A DNA stretch of 64,000 nucleotides from Lithobates sylvaticus (lineage: Eukaryota > Chordata > Amphibia > Anura > Ranidae), in assembly GCA_028564925.1 (NCBI GenBank), contig CM053029.1, positions 188,002,354 through 188,066,353 on the forward strand, given 5' to 3'. Both the position numbers and the translations under genes were made by a program. This document shows, piece by piece, positions 45,066 through 55,634 of the stretch (position 1 is the stretch's first letter; every line of letters begins with the position of its first letter). Below the pieces are notes generated by a model. The model ran no database searches. It saw only the letters and a program-made list of their open reading frames with translations, and was not told where the DNA came from.

Positions 45066-46241
45066 ACATATCTGTCAGCGTTTTTTAGTTTTTTTGTTTT
45101 TTTCTAGGCTTAGTTCCGCTTTGAGAAAACCACCTTCAAGGGCTTGTTTAAGCATCAAAACACAGCCTACTGTGTGCAGGGGCCCTGAGGGCCACACACT
45201 AACTTCCAAAGGACCACAGGTTGGGCACCAGAAACTTAGACCCATTTAGAACCTACTAAATGCTGTGGGTGGGGTTTTGAAAGCGGCATTGGTATTAGCT
45301 CCCCCATGCCAGATGTGGACACTATTAAATTTGCTGCAGTCTATTTTTATCAGGCTTGGTTTTGCTCAGTAAATATTGCTGCATCTGTATAGCAAATAAA
45401 GTGTTTGAGCTGGCGGGGAAATATCTACACATTTATCAGGAATCATTATGTGCATGGTATAAAGTACCAGAGGGAATCTCAATTTTCCATGTCAAGGTTA
45501 ACCAAACGGTTCCAATTTGCAGCGGACAGCCGACGAATCGCCGTATAACCGTGTCTCTCCGAAGAGAGAAATGAAGCTTCCCTTTCTGCAGGAAATCAAT
45601 ATTTCTAATCTCAAATAAATTAATGAGCTCTAAATGAACCAAAGAGACAAAACTTTTCTGAAGCCGTCTGCAAGAACACGTGGTGCATTCCTGCATTGTA
45701 ACTCGTGCCATCTAATGATCAGTCATTGCAGGCTACCAACTATTACTTATTGTAATTTAATAGCATTAATCCAGCTTAGATCTTGGAAGGTTTATTGATT
45801 GGACCGAGATCGAAGATTAAGATAAAGTTTATTTTGCAATAGTTCTTGTCGTGGCTCTGCCTTGATGGCTTTAAAGGTCCATTAACCATCTGGGAAGAAT
45901 GGGGTGAACTTAGTGGAATGATCCATGCAGTTCTTCTATCCAGGCATTAATACGTTTTCTGAAAGCTGCGACAGAATGCTGTTGTGTATTTTTGACTAAA
46001 GAGCTGGATTTAAAGTGCACCTGTCATATGTACCTTGCTACTACTAGAAAGTGCCAGAACAATGCCAAATTAGTACAATGACATGTTTGTGGCATACAGT
46101 AGCTGTCATAACAGTGATATACTTGTAGCAGCTTTTACTGCCCACTCTGTGTCTGAATGTCAGGCCATTATGATCAAGCAAAGCTCTAACATTTTCTGGT
46201 ATAAACAAAACTTGCCCGCCCCCCTTCTGCATTGTTGGGTG
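45066..46241. other. Unassigned DNA, possibly with a conserved element
   Basis: No gene is supported. 45380-45880 is complex, not visibly repetitive and has ATTA-rich blocks (AATAAATTAATGAGCTC, TTTAATAGCATTAATCC). Confidence 0.35.
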
Positions 46242-46927
46242 GGCTAGGGCAGTATAGGGGCAAGCTAAGGCCGTATAGGGGCAGGCTAGGGTAGTATAGG
46301 GGCAGGCTAGAGTAGTATATAGACAGGCTAGGGTAGTATATGAACAGGCTAGGGTAGTATATAGACAGGCTAGGGTAGTACATAGACAGGCTAAAGTAGT
46401 ATAGGGGCAGGCTAGGGCAGTATATAGAGAGGCCAGGGTGGTATATGGACAGGCTAGGGCAGTATAGGGACAGGCTAGGGTAGTATAGAGGCAGGCTAGG
46501 GTAGTATATAGACAGGCTAGGATAGAATAGGGGCAGGCTAGGGTAGTATATGGACAGGCTAGGGACGTATATAGACCGGCTAGAGTAGTATATGGACAGG
46601 CTAGGGTAGTATATGGACAGGCTAGGGTAGTATATAGACAGGCTAGGGTAGTAGTTGGATAGGCTAGGGTAGTATATAGAAAAGCTAGGGTAGTATATGG
46701 ACAGGCTAGGGTAGTATATGGACTTGCTAGGGTAGTACATAGAAAGGCTAGGGTAATATATAGACAGGCTAGGGTAGTATATGGACAGGCTAAGGCAGTA
46801 TAGGGGCAGGCTATGGTAGTATATAGACAGTCTAGGGCAGTATAGGGGCAGGCTAGGGTAGTATATAGACAGGCTAGGGCAGTATAGGGGAGGGCTAGGG
46901 TAGTATAGTGGCAAGCTAGGGCTGTTT
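46242..46927. repeat. 21-bp minisatellite, about 32 copies
   Basis: Tandem units of GGCTAGGGTAGTATATGGACA with variable positions (AGGGGC, AGAC, AAG). Because 21 is a multiple of three, one minus-strand frame stays open for 260 codons as a YYPSLSI-type heptad repeat; this is best explained by the array itself. Confidence 0.92.
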
Positions 46928-47604
46928 AGTGATTTTTGAGTATGACAATTTATGCAACATTTGGCCATCCAGCTGGTCAGCAGCCTGTCCTGTGTCCTGT
47001 CACACAGAGCTAACTTATATTTCCTTTCTGTTGCTCTCTCCCAGTGCTCTGACAGTCTTCAGTGCCTAGCCTTATGCATGCACCATAGCAGAAGAAGGCA
47101 GGCCAGGCACGAGGCCGACTGCACCCCCCTCCTCCAGTTCCACCCAATAGAAATGCAAGCTTCACAAGCTGCACCTGAGCATTGGCTGCTGGCAGAGCGG
47201 GTGAGGAAGGAATATTTCATTGCTCTCTGTCTCCTGTGGGTACCCCGCCCCTGGCAGCACACACACACCTGAGCTCTTCATGTGTACTTGGATATTTAAC
47301 AGCTGGTGTTAGACTGTGTGTGAGCACCCGGCAACTATGAGTATGCGCGTTGAGGGCAGCAGGGCGGCCTTTTTATAGGGCAGTGGAGTGGCCAGTCCAC
47401 CCCTGGATGACACACAAAACTGCTGGAAAAAAATCTTGGGTGTCAATTTTCTGCCCCTCTCAAAATTCCGCCTGGGTCCCGAGGACCCATGGTAGGGCTA
47501 GCCCTGCCCATAGGAATCTATAGTAGGAGCGAGGGAAGGGTGTTTTGTCCCTCCTCTGAGTCAATTAGCAGCATGGTTAATCAAAATCTCTCTTGTTTTC
47601 TGTC
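46928..47604. other. Unassigned DNA
   Basis: Nothing recognised; a GC-richer patch at 47080-47280 has no supported gene. Confidence 0.4.
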
Positions 47605-47607
47605 TTA

Positions 47608-47880
47608 AGCCTGGTACACACTATGAGGTTTTTTTCGTTCAACCCAGCGGGTTGTAGCTGCTGTTCTAACAATCAGATGACAGGGGGATGCCCCTCCCTC
47701 TCCCCCTACCAGAAGACTCCGATCAGCACTCCCAGCCATTGGCTGAAAGTGCTGACCGGGAGGCAGTCAGCTGTTGGTTTTCCAGCATGCTTGTCCGACA
47801 GTTTGTCCGGCTTCTGTTGGACTGCCTGCCTTACACACAGGCTGAATGTTGCCCAGCATTCAGCCCGTGTATATGGGGCT
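47608..47880. mobile_element. MITE (AGCCTGGTACACAC ends)
   Basis: Ends AGCCTGGTACACACTATG and CCCGTGTATATGGGGCT are imperfect inverted repeats after TTA. The interior includes TGTCCGACAGTTTGTCCGGC. It is related in style to the CATACACACGG group. Confidence 0.55.
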
Positions 47881-47883
47881 CTA

Positions 47884-48081
47884 GGCTCCCTTCACACCAA
47901 TGCAGGTGTGATGGTGCACTTGCGTTTTTGAGCGTTTGGGTATTTTGGGTTTAGGGCTGCCCATTCAATGGGCTACTCTAAATGTGGCAATCACACAAAA
48001 CACTGCACTTGGTCCAGCAAATCTACAAGAAAATAGCATTGCCCTGTAGGAGCACATGCAATCACCTGTGTGAATGGAGCC
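47884..48081. mobile_element. MITE (GGCTCCCTTCACACC ends)
   Basis: Ends GGCTCCCTTCACACCAATGC and CACCTGTGTGAATGGAGCC are inverted, with CTA before and TTA after. It abuts the previous MITE. Confidence 0.65.
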
Positions 48082-48103
48082 TTAGATTTGAGCTTTCAAT
48101 GAA

Positions 48104-48503
48104 AGCAGTGCTCCACCCAAAAGGGGAAGCTCCGCTTATCTGCTTCCTCTCCCCCTCCAGTGCCCCATTTGGCACCTTTTGGGGGAAGGGGGGTACATGA
48201 TTTTGACAGGTACCCGCCCCCCCTTCTGGGAGACCTGGCTGCGGCGAGATGCACCCCCCCATTCACAAAGCGGAGAGCGCTTTGCCCATGCGCAGTAGGG
48301 AACCGGCTGTGAAGCTGCAAAGCTTCACTGACGGTTTCTTTTAGAGGCAATGGTAGTGGCAGCACCTGAGAGCACCCGAGAGCCGATGAAAACATAGGCT
48401 GGGGTACCGACATGGCTGGATTCCAGGACAGGTAAGTGTCCCAGTATTTGTAGCTGCTGAGCTGACTTTAATTTTTTTTCATGGGGGGGGCTGGACCTCC
48501 TCT
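48104..48503. mobile_element. TTAA MITE, GCGGGAC subfamily, inverse orientation
   Basis: Ends AGCAGTGCTCCACCC and GGGCTGGACCTCCTCT, with TTAA after the right end (48504-48507) and a changed TGAA before the left. It carries TATTTGTAGCTGCTGAGCTGAC and the plus-strand donor CAGGTAAGT (48429-48437), matching the 10.33- and 11.40-kb copies in reverse. Confidence 0.7.
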
Positions 48504-48689
48504 TTAAAGTGGATACATTTAGATATGTTTATTTTTTTCTTAGAAAAATTAATTAAACTTGTAACTTATATACGCAGCAAGAAAAGTAACACAAAAGTAT
48601 ATACTCTAAGTTTCTAGCATGGTGAACTGTGGGTAGGGGTGACGGCAAAGACCCAAAATAATATCAGCAGCTCCTACGGGGGTCATTGC

Positions 48690-49357
48690 TACACGTCTAC
48701 TTCCCAAAGACAACTTCTGGATATGACGCTGAGTACGTGCACTCAACTTCTTTGGTGTGCTGTTCTGAGTGGAACCTGTCCTGTTAAACTGCTGTATGGT
48801 ATTGGCCACCGTGCTGCAGCTCAGTTTCAGGGTCTTAGCAATCTTCTTATAGCCTAGGCCAGTGATGGCGAACCTTGGCACCCCAGATGTTTTGGAACTA
48901 CATTTCCCATGATGCTCATACACTCTGCAGTGTGGTTGAGCATCATGGGAGATGTAGTTGCAAAACATCTGGGGTGCCAAGGTTTGCCATCACTGGCCTA
49001 GGCCATCTTTATGTAGAGCAACAATTCTTTTTTTCAGATCCTCAGAGAGTTCTTTGCCATGAGGTGCCATGTTGAACTTCCAGTGACCAGTATGAGAGAG
49101 TGAGCGCGATAACACCAAATTTAACACACCTGCTCCACATTCACTTAGGGGTGTACTCACTGTTGTTGCCAGCGGTTTAGACATTAATGGCTGTGTATTG
49201 AGTTATTTAAAGGGGGCAGCTAATTTACACTGTTATACAAGCTGTACACTCACTACGTTACATTGTAGCAAAGTGTCATACATTCAATGTTGTCACATGA
49301 AAAAATATAATAAAATATTTACAAAAATGTGAGGGGTGTACTCACTTTTGCGACATA

Positions 49358-49360
<3 letters not shown>
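48690..49360 (-). mobile_element. Tc1 family B, 5' fragment with nested hAT MITE
   Basis: On the minus strand it runs from the terminal repeat (ending 49360, ATGTCGCAAAAGTGAGTACA) through the start ATGGCACCTCATGGCAAAG to the DNA-binding domain (TIQQFNRTGSTQ, RTQRHIQKLSLGSRRV), then stops near 48690. The remaining transposase and other end are gone. A 136-bp hAT MITE interrupts it. Confidence 0.88.
48860..48995. mobile_element. hAT MITE (CAGTGATGGCGAACC ends)
   Basis: A 136-bp fold-back with ends CAGTGATGGCGAACCTTGGC and GCCAAGGTTTGCCATCACTG and a perfect 8-bp duplication GCCTAGGC (48852-48859 and 48996-49003). The uninterrupted target is preserved at 31390 (CTAGGC) in the other Tc1 copy. Ends and target size are typical of hAT MITEs. 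Confidence 0.93.

Positions 49361-49365
<5 letters not shown>

Positions 49366-49403
<38 letters not shown>
49366..49403. repeat. (TA)n microsatellite at a Tc1 end
   Basis: TA repeats adjoin the terminal repeat of the Tc1 fragment, as at 30.95 kb. Confidence 0.92.
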
Positions 49404-49412
<9 letters not shown>

Positions 49413-50135
49413 CTGTATATGTGTTTCTTCTTCTAAGTGATCACATAATCTCTGTTCTTGGCTGCATAAGGAGCTTGGAGAACTAGGGGTGGAGAAACTG
49501 CAGTACACTGATCTTCTCAGTAAATGGCTATGCAGGGAGGCGTGTCAGCATAAGTCTGACCATTGGTGGACTGGCAGACTGTACTCCCAGCCCAGTCTGA
49601 AAACTGACCACACTGACTGAGATGGATGTGTGTGGTCTGTTTGAAATAGGGAAGCAGGAAGACTGGCAGGAACACCAGGCATTTCACACAAGAGAAGAAA
49701 TATCAAGAGAACAGGATATATTTACAGGGTACAACAGACACATTTTAATGAATTGAAATGTTGGGGTAACATATTATTTAACAGACACCACATAGTACAA
49801 GCATTTAGGCAAAAATCTCCACCAAGTAGAAACCCACTCTAATAGCAAAAATCTCCTCCCCAGTAACCCCCTCTCCCAAAAAAAAAAGAAGTCACCATCC
49901 ACCTCTGCACTCCTTGACTACCGCTCACCTCTGCACACCAGTCACCCTTCCTACAGCACCCATTTGTCACCGCTCAGCTCTGAACCCCACGTGCAAAATA
50001 AAATGTGAAATTCCTGAAAATATAACGTCCAGGTACACAGTAAAATAATAACACATAATGTGTTTGCACTAAAACTTTGATATGGTTTTCCTTTAAGCTC
50101 GCTGAGAGTTTGTATATTGTCCTTCTACTGTTTGG
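49404..50135. other. Unassigned DNA
   Basis: No recognised feature. Confidence 0.4.
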
Positions 50136-50145
50136 TAAGGATGGG

Positions 50146-50490
50146 CCCGGTGCTCGATGCGAACCCACGTTCGCATCGAGCACCGGGCGTTCGCTCGCTC
50201 GGCGAGCCCAGAACTATTTTGGCCGCTCGCATCACGTTCGTGTGATGCGAGCGGCCCCGCAATGCATTGCGGCCGGCGCGGCCGACGCAGTGCATTGCTG
50301 GCTGATGATTGGCCAAGCATGCACTGTGACCCCGCATGCTTGGCCAATCACAGCCCCGGAAACTCGAAGAGCCATAATTGGCTACAGGCAGGACGCCTGT
50401 AGCCAATTACAGCTCAGGGGCTGTAGTACACGCCCCCCCCTATAAAACGCCGCCACGCCGTCTGCGCCGGTCACATGCTGTTCCGGCGCA
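50146..50490. repeat. Cluster of hairpins at the hAT left end
   Basis: Four strong stems in a row: 50146-50187 (CCCGGTGCTCGATGCGAA and perfect complement), 50221-50256 (GGCCGCTCGCATCAC), 50307-50349 (GATTGGCCAAGCATGC) and 50375-50409 (TAATTGGCTACAGGC). A smaller one (CGCCGG...CCGGCG) lies near 50465. These may be subterminal transposase-binding structures or effects of gene conversion. Confidence 0.75.
50441..50447 (+). promoter_or_regulatory. TATA box of the hAT transposon
   Basis: TATAAAA preceded by a C run and by CCAAT-like GGCCAATCAC about 95 bp upstream. It is the only TATA-like motif I noticed upstream of the tandem array, oriented towards the transposase. A possible donor, TTAGGTAGAG, lies near 50531-50540. 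Confidence 0.45.
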
Positions 50491-50602
50491 GATTGAGCAG
50501 GCTGTTTCTGTGACACTCTGCTCGATTTAGTTAGGTAGAGAGAGAGATTCACTTGCAGAGATTGAGTTAGATAGATTCAGTTACAAAGATTGATTGACAA
50601 AG

Positions 50603-53600
50603 AGGGGCTTGTAGTGTGCTCGTGGCAGGCAGGCAGAGCTCCTATATTTTGTTACCAGAAGCACCTATAGGACTTGTAGTGTGTTCGTGGCAGGCAGGCA
50701 GAGCTCCTATATTTTGTTACCAGAAGCACCTATAGGACTTGTAGTGTGTTAGTGACAGGCAGGCAGAGCTCCTATATTTTGTTACCAGAAGCACCTATAG
50801 GACTTGTAGTGTGTTAGTGACAGGCAGGCAGAGCTCCTATATTTTGTTACCAGAAGCACCTATAGGACTTGTAGTGTGTTAGTGGCAGGCAGGCAGAGCT
50901 CCTATATTTTGTTACCAGAAGCACCTATAGGACTTGTAGTGTGTTAGTGACAGGCAGGCAGAGCTCCTATATTTTGTTACCAGAAGCACCTATAGGACTT
51001 GTAGTGTGTTAGTGGCAGGCAGGCAGAGCTCCTATATTTTGTTACCAGAAGCACCTATAGGACTTGTAGTGTGTTAGTGACAGGCAGGCAGAGCTCCTAT
51101 ATTTTGTTACCAGAAGCACCTATAGGACTTGTAGTGTGTTAGTGGCAGGCAGGCAGAGCTCCTATATTTTGTTACCAGAAGCACCTATAGGACTTGTAGT
51201 GTGTTCGTGGCAGGCAGGCAGAGCTCCTATATTTTGTTCCCAGAGGCACCTATAGGACTTGAAGTGTGTTAGTCCCATTACACACACACAGAGCTATATT
51301 TTGTTCCCAGAAGCACCTATAGGACTTGAAGTGTGTTAGTCCCATCACACACACAGAGCTATATTTTCTTCCCAGAAGCACCTATAGGACTTGAAGTGTG
51401 TTAGTCCCATTACACACACAGAGCTATATTTTCTTCCCAGAAGCACCTATAGGACTTGAAGTGTGTTAGTCCCATTACACACACAGAGCTATATTTTCTT
51501 CCCAGAAGCACCTATAGGACTTGAAGTGTGTTAGTCCCATTACACACACAGAGCTATATTTTCTTCCCAGAAGCACCTATAGGACTTGAAGTGTGTTAGT
51601 CCCATTACACACACAGAGCTATATTTTCTTCCCAGAAGCACCTATAGGACTTGAAGTGTGTTAGTCCCATCACACACAAAGAGCTATACTTTCTTCCCAG
51701 AAGCACCTATAGGACTTGAAGTGTGTTAGTCCCATCACACACACAGAGCTATATTTTCTTCCCAGAAGCACCTATAGGACTTGAAGTGTGTTAGTCCCAT
51801 CACACACACAGAGCTATATTTTCTTCCCAGAAGCACCTATAGGACTTGAAGTGTGTTAGTCCCATTACACACAAAGAGCTATATTTTGTTCCCAGAAGCA
51901 CCTATAGGACTTGAAGTGTGTTAGTCCCATTACACACACAGAGCTATATTTTCTTCCCAGAAGCACCTATAGGACTTGAAGTGTGTTAGTCCCATTACAC
52001 ACACAGAGCTATATTTTCTTCCCAGAAGCACCTATAGGACTTGAAGTGTGTTAGTCCCATCACACACACAGAGCTATATTTTCTTCCCAGAAGCACCTAT
52101 AGGACTTGAAGTGTGTTAGTCCCATCACACACACAGAGCTATATTTTCTTCCCAGAAGCACCTATAGGACTTGAAGTGTGTTAGTCCCATCACACACACA
52201 GAGCTATATTTTCTTCCCAGAAGCACCTATAGGACTTGAAGTGTGTTAGTCCCATTACACACAAAGAGCTATATTTTGTTCCCAGAAGCACCTATAGGAC
52301 TTGAAGTGTGTTAGTCCCATCACACACACAGAGCTATATTTTCTTCCCAGAAGCACCTATAGGACTTGAAGTGTGTTAGTCCCATCACACACACAGAGCT
52401 ATATTTTCTTCCCAGAAGCACCTATAGGACTTGAAGTGTGTTAGTCCCATTACACACAAAGAGCTATATTTTGTTCCCAGAAGCACCTATAGGACTTGAA
52501 GTGTGTTAGTCCCATTACACACACAGAGCTATATTTTCTTCCCAGAAGCACCTATAGGACTTGAAGTGTGTTAGTGGCAGGCAGGCAGAGCTCCTATATT
52601 TTGTTACCAGAAGCACCTATAGGACTTGAAGTGTGTTAGTGGCAGGCACACAGAGCTCCTATATTTTGTTCCCAGAAGCACCTATAGGACTTGAAGTGTG
52701 TTAGTCCCATTACACACAGAGCTATATTTTCTTCCCAGAAGCACCTATAGGACTTGTAGTGTGTTAGTGGCAGGCAGGCAGAGCTCCTATATTTTGTTAC
52801 CAGAAGCACCTATAGGACTTGTAGTGTGTTAGTGGCAGGCAGGCAGAGCTCCTATATTTTGTTCCCAGAAGCACCTATAGGACTTGAAGTGTGTTAGTCC
52901 CATTACACACACAGAGCTATATTTTCTTCCCAGAAGCACCTATAGGACTTGAAGTGTGTTAGTCCCATCACACACACAGAGCTATATTTTCTTCCCAGAA
53001 GCACCTATAGGACTTGAAGTGTGTTAGTCCCATTACACACACAGAGCTATATTTTCTTCCCAGAAGCACCTATAGGACTTGAAGTGTGTTAGTCCCATTA
53101 CACACACAGAGCTATATTTTCTTCCCAGAAGCACCTATAGGACTTGAAGTGTGTTAGTCCCATCACACACACAGAGCTATATTTTCTTCCCAGAAGCACC
53201 TATAGGACTTGAAGTGTGTTAGTCCCATCACACACACAGAGCAATATTTTCTTCCCAGAAGCACCTATAGGACTTGAAGTGTGTTAGTCCCATCACACAC
53301 ACAGAGCTATATTTTCTTCCCAGAAGCACCTATAGGACTTGAAGTGTGTTAGTCCCATCACACAGAGCTCCTCTATTTTCTTTGCATAAGCACCCACAGG
53401 ACTTCTAGTGTGTTAGTGGCATCACACAGAGCTCCTATATTTCTTCTCAGCAGCACCCACAGGACTTCTAGTGTGTTAGTGGCATCACACAGAGCTCCTC
53501 TATTTTCTTTGCAGAAGCACCCACAGGACTTCTAGTGTGTTAGTGGCATCACACAGAGCTCCTCTATTTTCTTTGCAGAAGCACCCACAGGACTTCTAGT

Positions 53601-55625
53601 GTGTTAGTGGCATCACACAGAGCTCCTCTATTTTCTTTGCAGAAGCACCCATAGGACTTCTAGTGTGTTAGTGGCATCACACAGAGCTCCTATATTTTCT
53701 TCTCAGCAGCACCCACAGGACTTCTAGTGTGTTAGTGGCATCACACAGAGCTCCTATATTTTCTTTGCAGAAGCACCCATAGGACTTCTAGTGTGTTAGT
53801 GGCATCACACAGAGCTCCTATATTTTCTTTGCAGAAGCACCCATAGGACTTCAAGTGTGTTAGTGGCATCACACAGAGCTCCTATATTTTCTTCTCAGCA
53901 GCACCCACAGGACTTCTAGTGTGTTAGTGGCATCACACAGAGCTCCTATTTTTTCTTTGCAGAAGCACCCATAGGACTTCTAGTGTGTTAGTGGCATCAC
54001 ACAGAGCTCCTATATTTTCTTCTCAGCAGCACCCACAGGACTTCTAGTGTGTTAGTGGCATCACACAGAGCTCCTATTTTTTCTTTGCAGAAGCACCCAT
54101 AGGACTTCTAGTGTGTTAGTGGCATCACACAGAGCTCCTATATTTTCTTCTCAGCAGCACCCACAGGACTTCTAGTGTGTTAGTGGCATCACACAGAGCT
54201 CCTATTTTTTCTTTGCAGAAGCACCCATAGGACTTCTAGTGTGTTAGTGGCATCACACAGAGCTCCTATATTTTCTTCTCAGCAGCACCCACAGGACTTC
54301 TAGTGTGTTAGTGGCATCACACAGAGCTCCTATTTTTTCTTTGCAGAAGCACCCATAGGACTTCTAGTGTGTTAGTGGCATCACACAGAGCTCCTATATT
54401 TTCTTCTCAGCAGCACCCACAGGACTTCTAGTGTGTTAGTGGCATCACACAGAGCTCCTATTTTTTCTTTGCAGAAGCACCCATAGGACTTCTAGTGTGT
54501 TAGTGGCATCACACAGAGCTCCTATATTTTCTTCTCAGCAGCACCCACAGGACTTCTAGTGTGTTAGTGGCATCACACAGAGCTCCTATTTTTTCTTTGC
54601 AGAAGCACCCATAGGACTTCTAGTGTGTTAGTGGCATCACACAGAGCTCCTATATTTTCTTCTCAGCAGCACCCACAGGACTTCTAGTGTGTTAGTGGCA
54701 TCACACAGAGCTCCTATATTTTTCTTTGCAGAAGCACCCACAGGACTTCTAGTGTGTTAGTGGCATCACACAGAGCTCCTCTATTTTCTTTGCAGAAGCA
54801 CCCATAGGACTTCAAGTGTGTTAGTGGCATCACACAGAGCTCCTATATTTTCTTCTCAGCAGCACCCACAGGACTTCTAGTGTGTTAGTGGCATCACACA
54901 GAGCTCCTCTTATTTTCTTTGCAGAAGCACCCATAGGACTTCTAGTGTGTTAGTGGCATCACACAGAGCTCTATTGTCTTTGCAGCAGCACCCACAGGAC
55001 TTCTAGTGTGTTAGTGGCTCACACAGAGCTCCTATTTTCTTTGCAGAAGCACCCACAGGACTTCTAGTGTGTTAGTGGCATCACACAGAGCTCCTCTATT
55101 TTCTTCTCAGAAGCACCCAAACAGGACTTCTAGTGTGTTAGGTGGCATCACACAGAGCTCCTATATTTTCTCTTTGCAGAAGCAACCATAGGACTTCTAG
55201 TGTGTTAGTCGCATCACACAGAGCTCCTATTTTTTCTTTGCAGAAGCACCCATAGGACTTCTAGTGTGTTAGTGGCATCACACAGAGCTCCTATATTTTC
55301 TTCTCAGCAGCACCCACAGGACTTCTAGTGTGTTAGTGGCATCACACAGAGCTCCTATTTTTTCTTTGCAGAAGCACCCATCTAGTGTGTTAGTGGCATC
55401 ACACAGAGCTCCTATTTTTTCTTTGCAGGACTTCTAGTGTGTTAGTGGCATCACACAGAGCTCCTATATTTTCTTCTCAGCAGCACCCACAGGACTTCTA
55501 GTGTGTTAGTGGCATCACACAGAGCTCCTATATTTTCTTTGCAGAAGCACCTATAGGACTTCTAGTGTGTTAGTGGCATCACACAGAGCTCCTATATTTT
55601 CTTCTCAGCAGCACCCACAGGACTA
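50603..55625 (+). repeat. 64-65-bp tandem array with splice-acceptor-like motif in each unit
   Basis: About 77 copies in three zones. Zone 1 (to about 51235) has AGTGGCAGGCAGGCAGAGCT and TTTTGTTACCAG. Zone 2 (to about 53350, with zone-1-like units near 52570-52860) has AGTCCCATTACACACACAG and TTTTCTTCCCAG. Zone 3 (to 55625) has AGTGGCATCACACAGAGC and TTTTCTTCTCAG or TTTTCTTTGCAG, alternating as a 128-bp pair between about 53935 and 54720. Every unit keeps GGACTT and a pyrimidine tract ending in CAG. The last unit ends 27 bp before the transposase ATG. Confidence 0.95.
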
Positions 55626-55634
55626 CCGACTACA

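Noticed and set aside
46186-46968. 260-codon open frame rich in Tyr, Pro, Ser and Leu
   Set aside because: It is a 21-bp minisatellite translated in one frame; 21 is divisible by three, so stops are avoided by periodicity. No start context, domain or conservation evidence.
48639-49075. Small plus-strand open frames
   Set aside because: They are antisense to the Tc1 fragment and cross the nested MITE.
50603-55625. CRISPR array
   Set aside because: Units are contiguous with no unique spacers, in vertebrate-like DNA; it is a tandem array inside a transposon.
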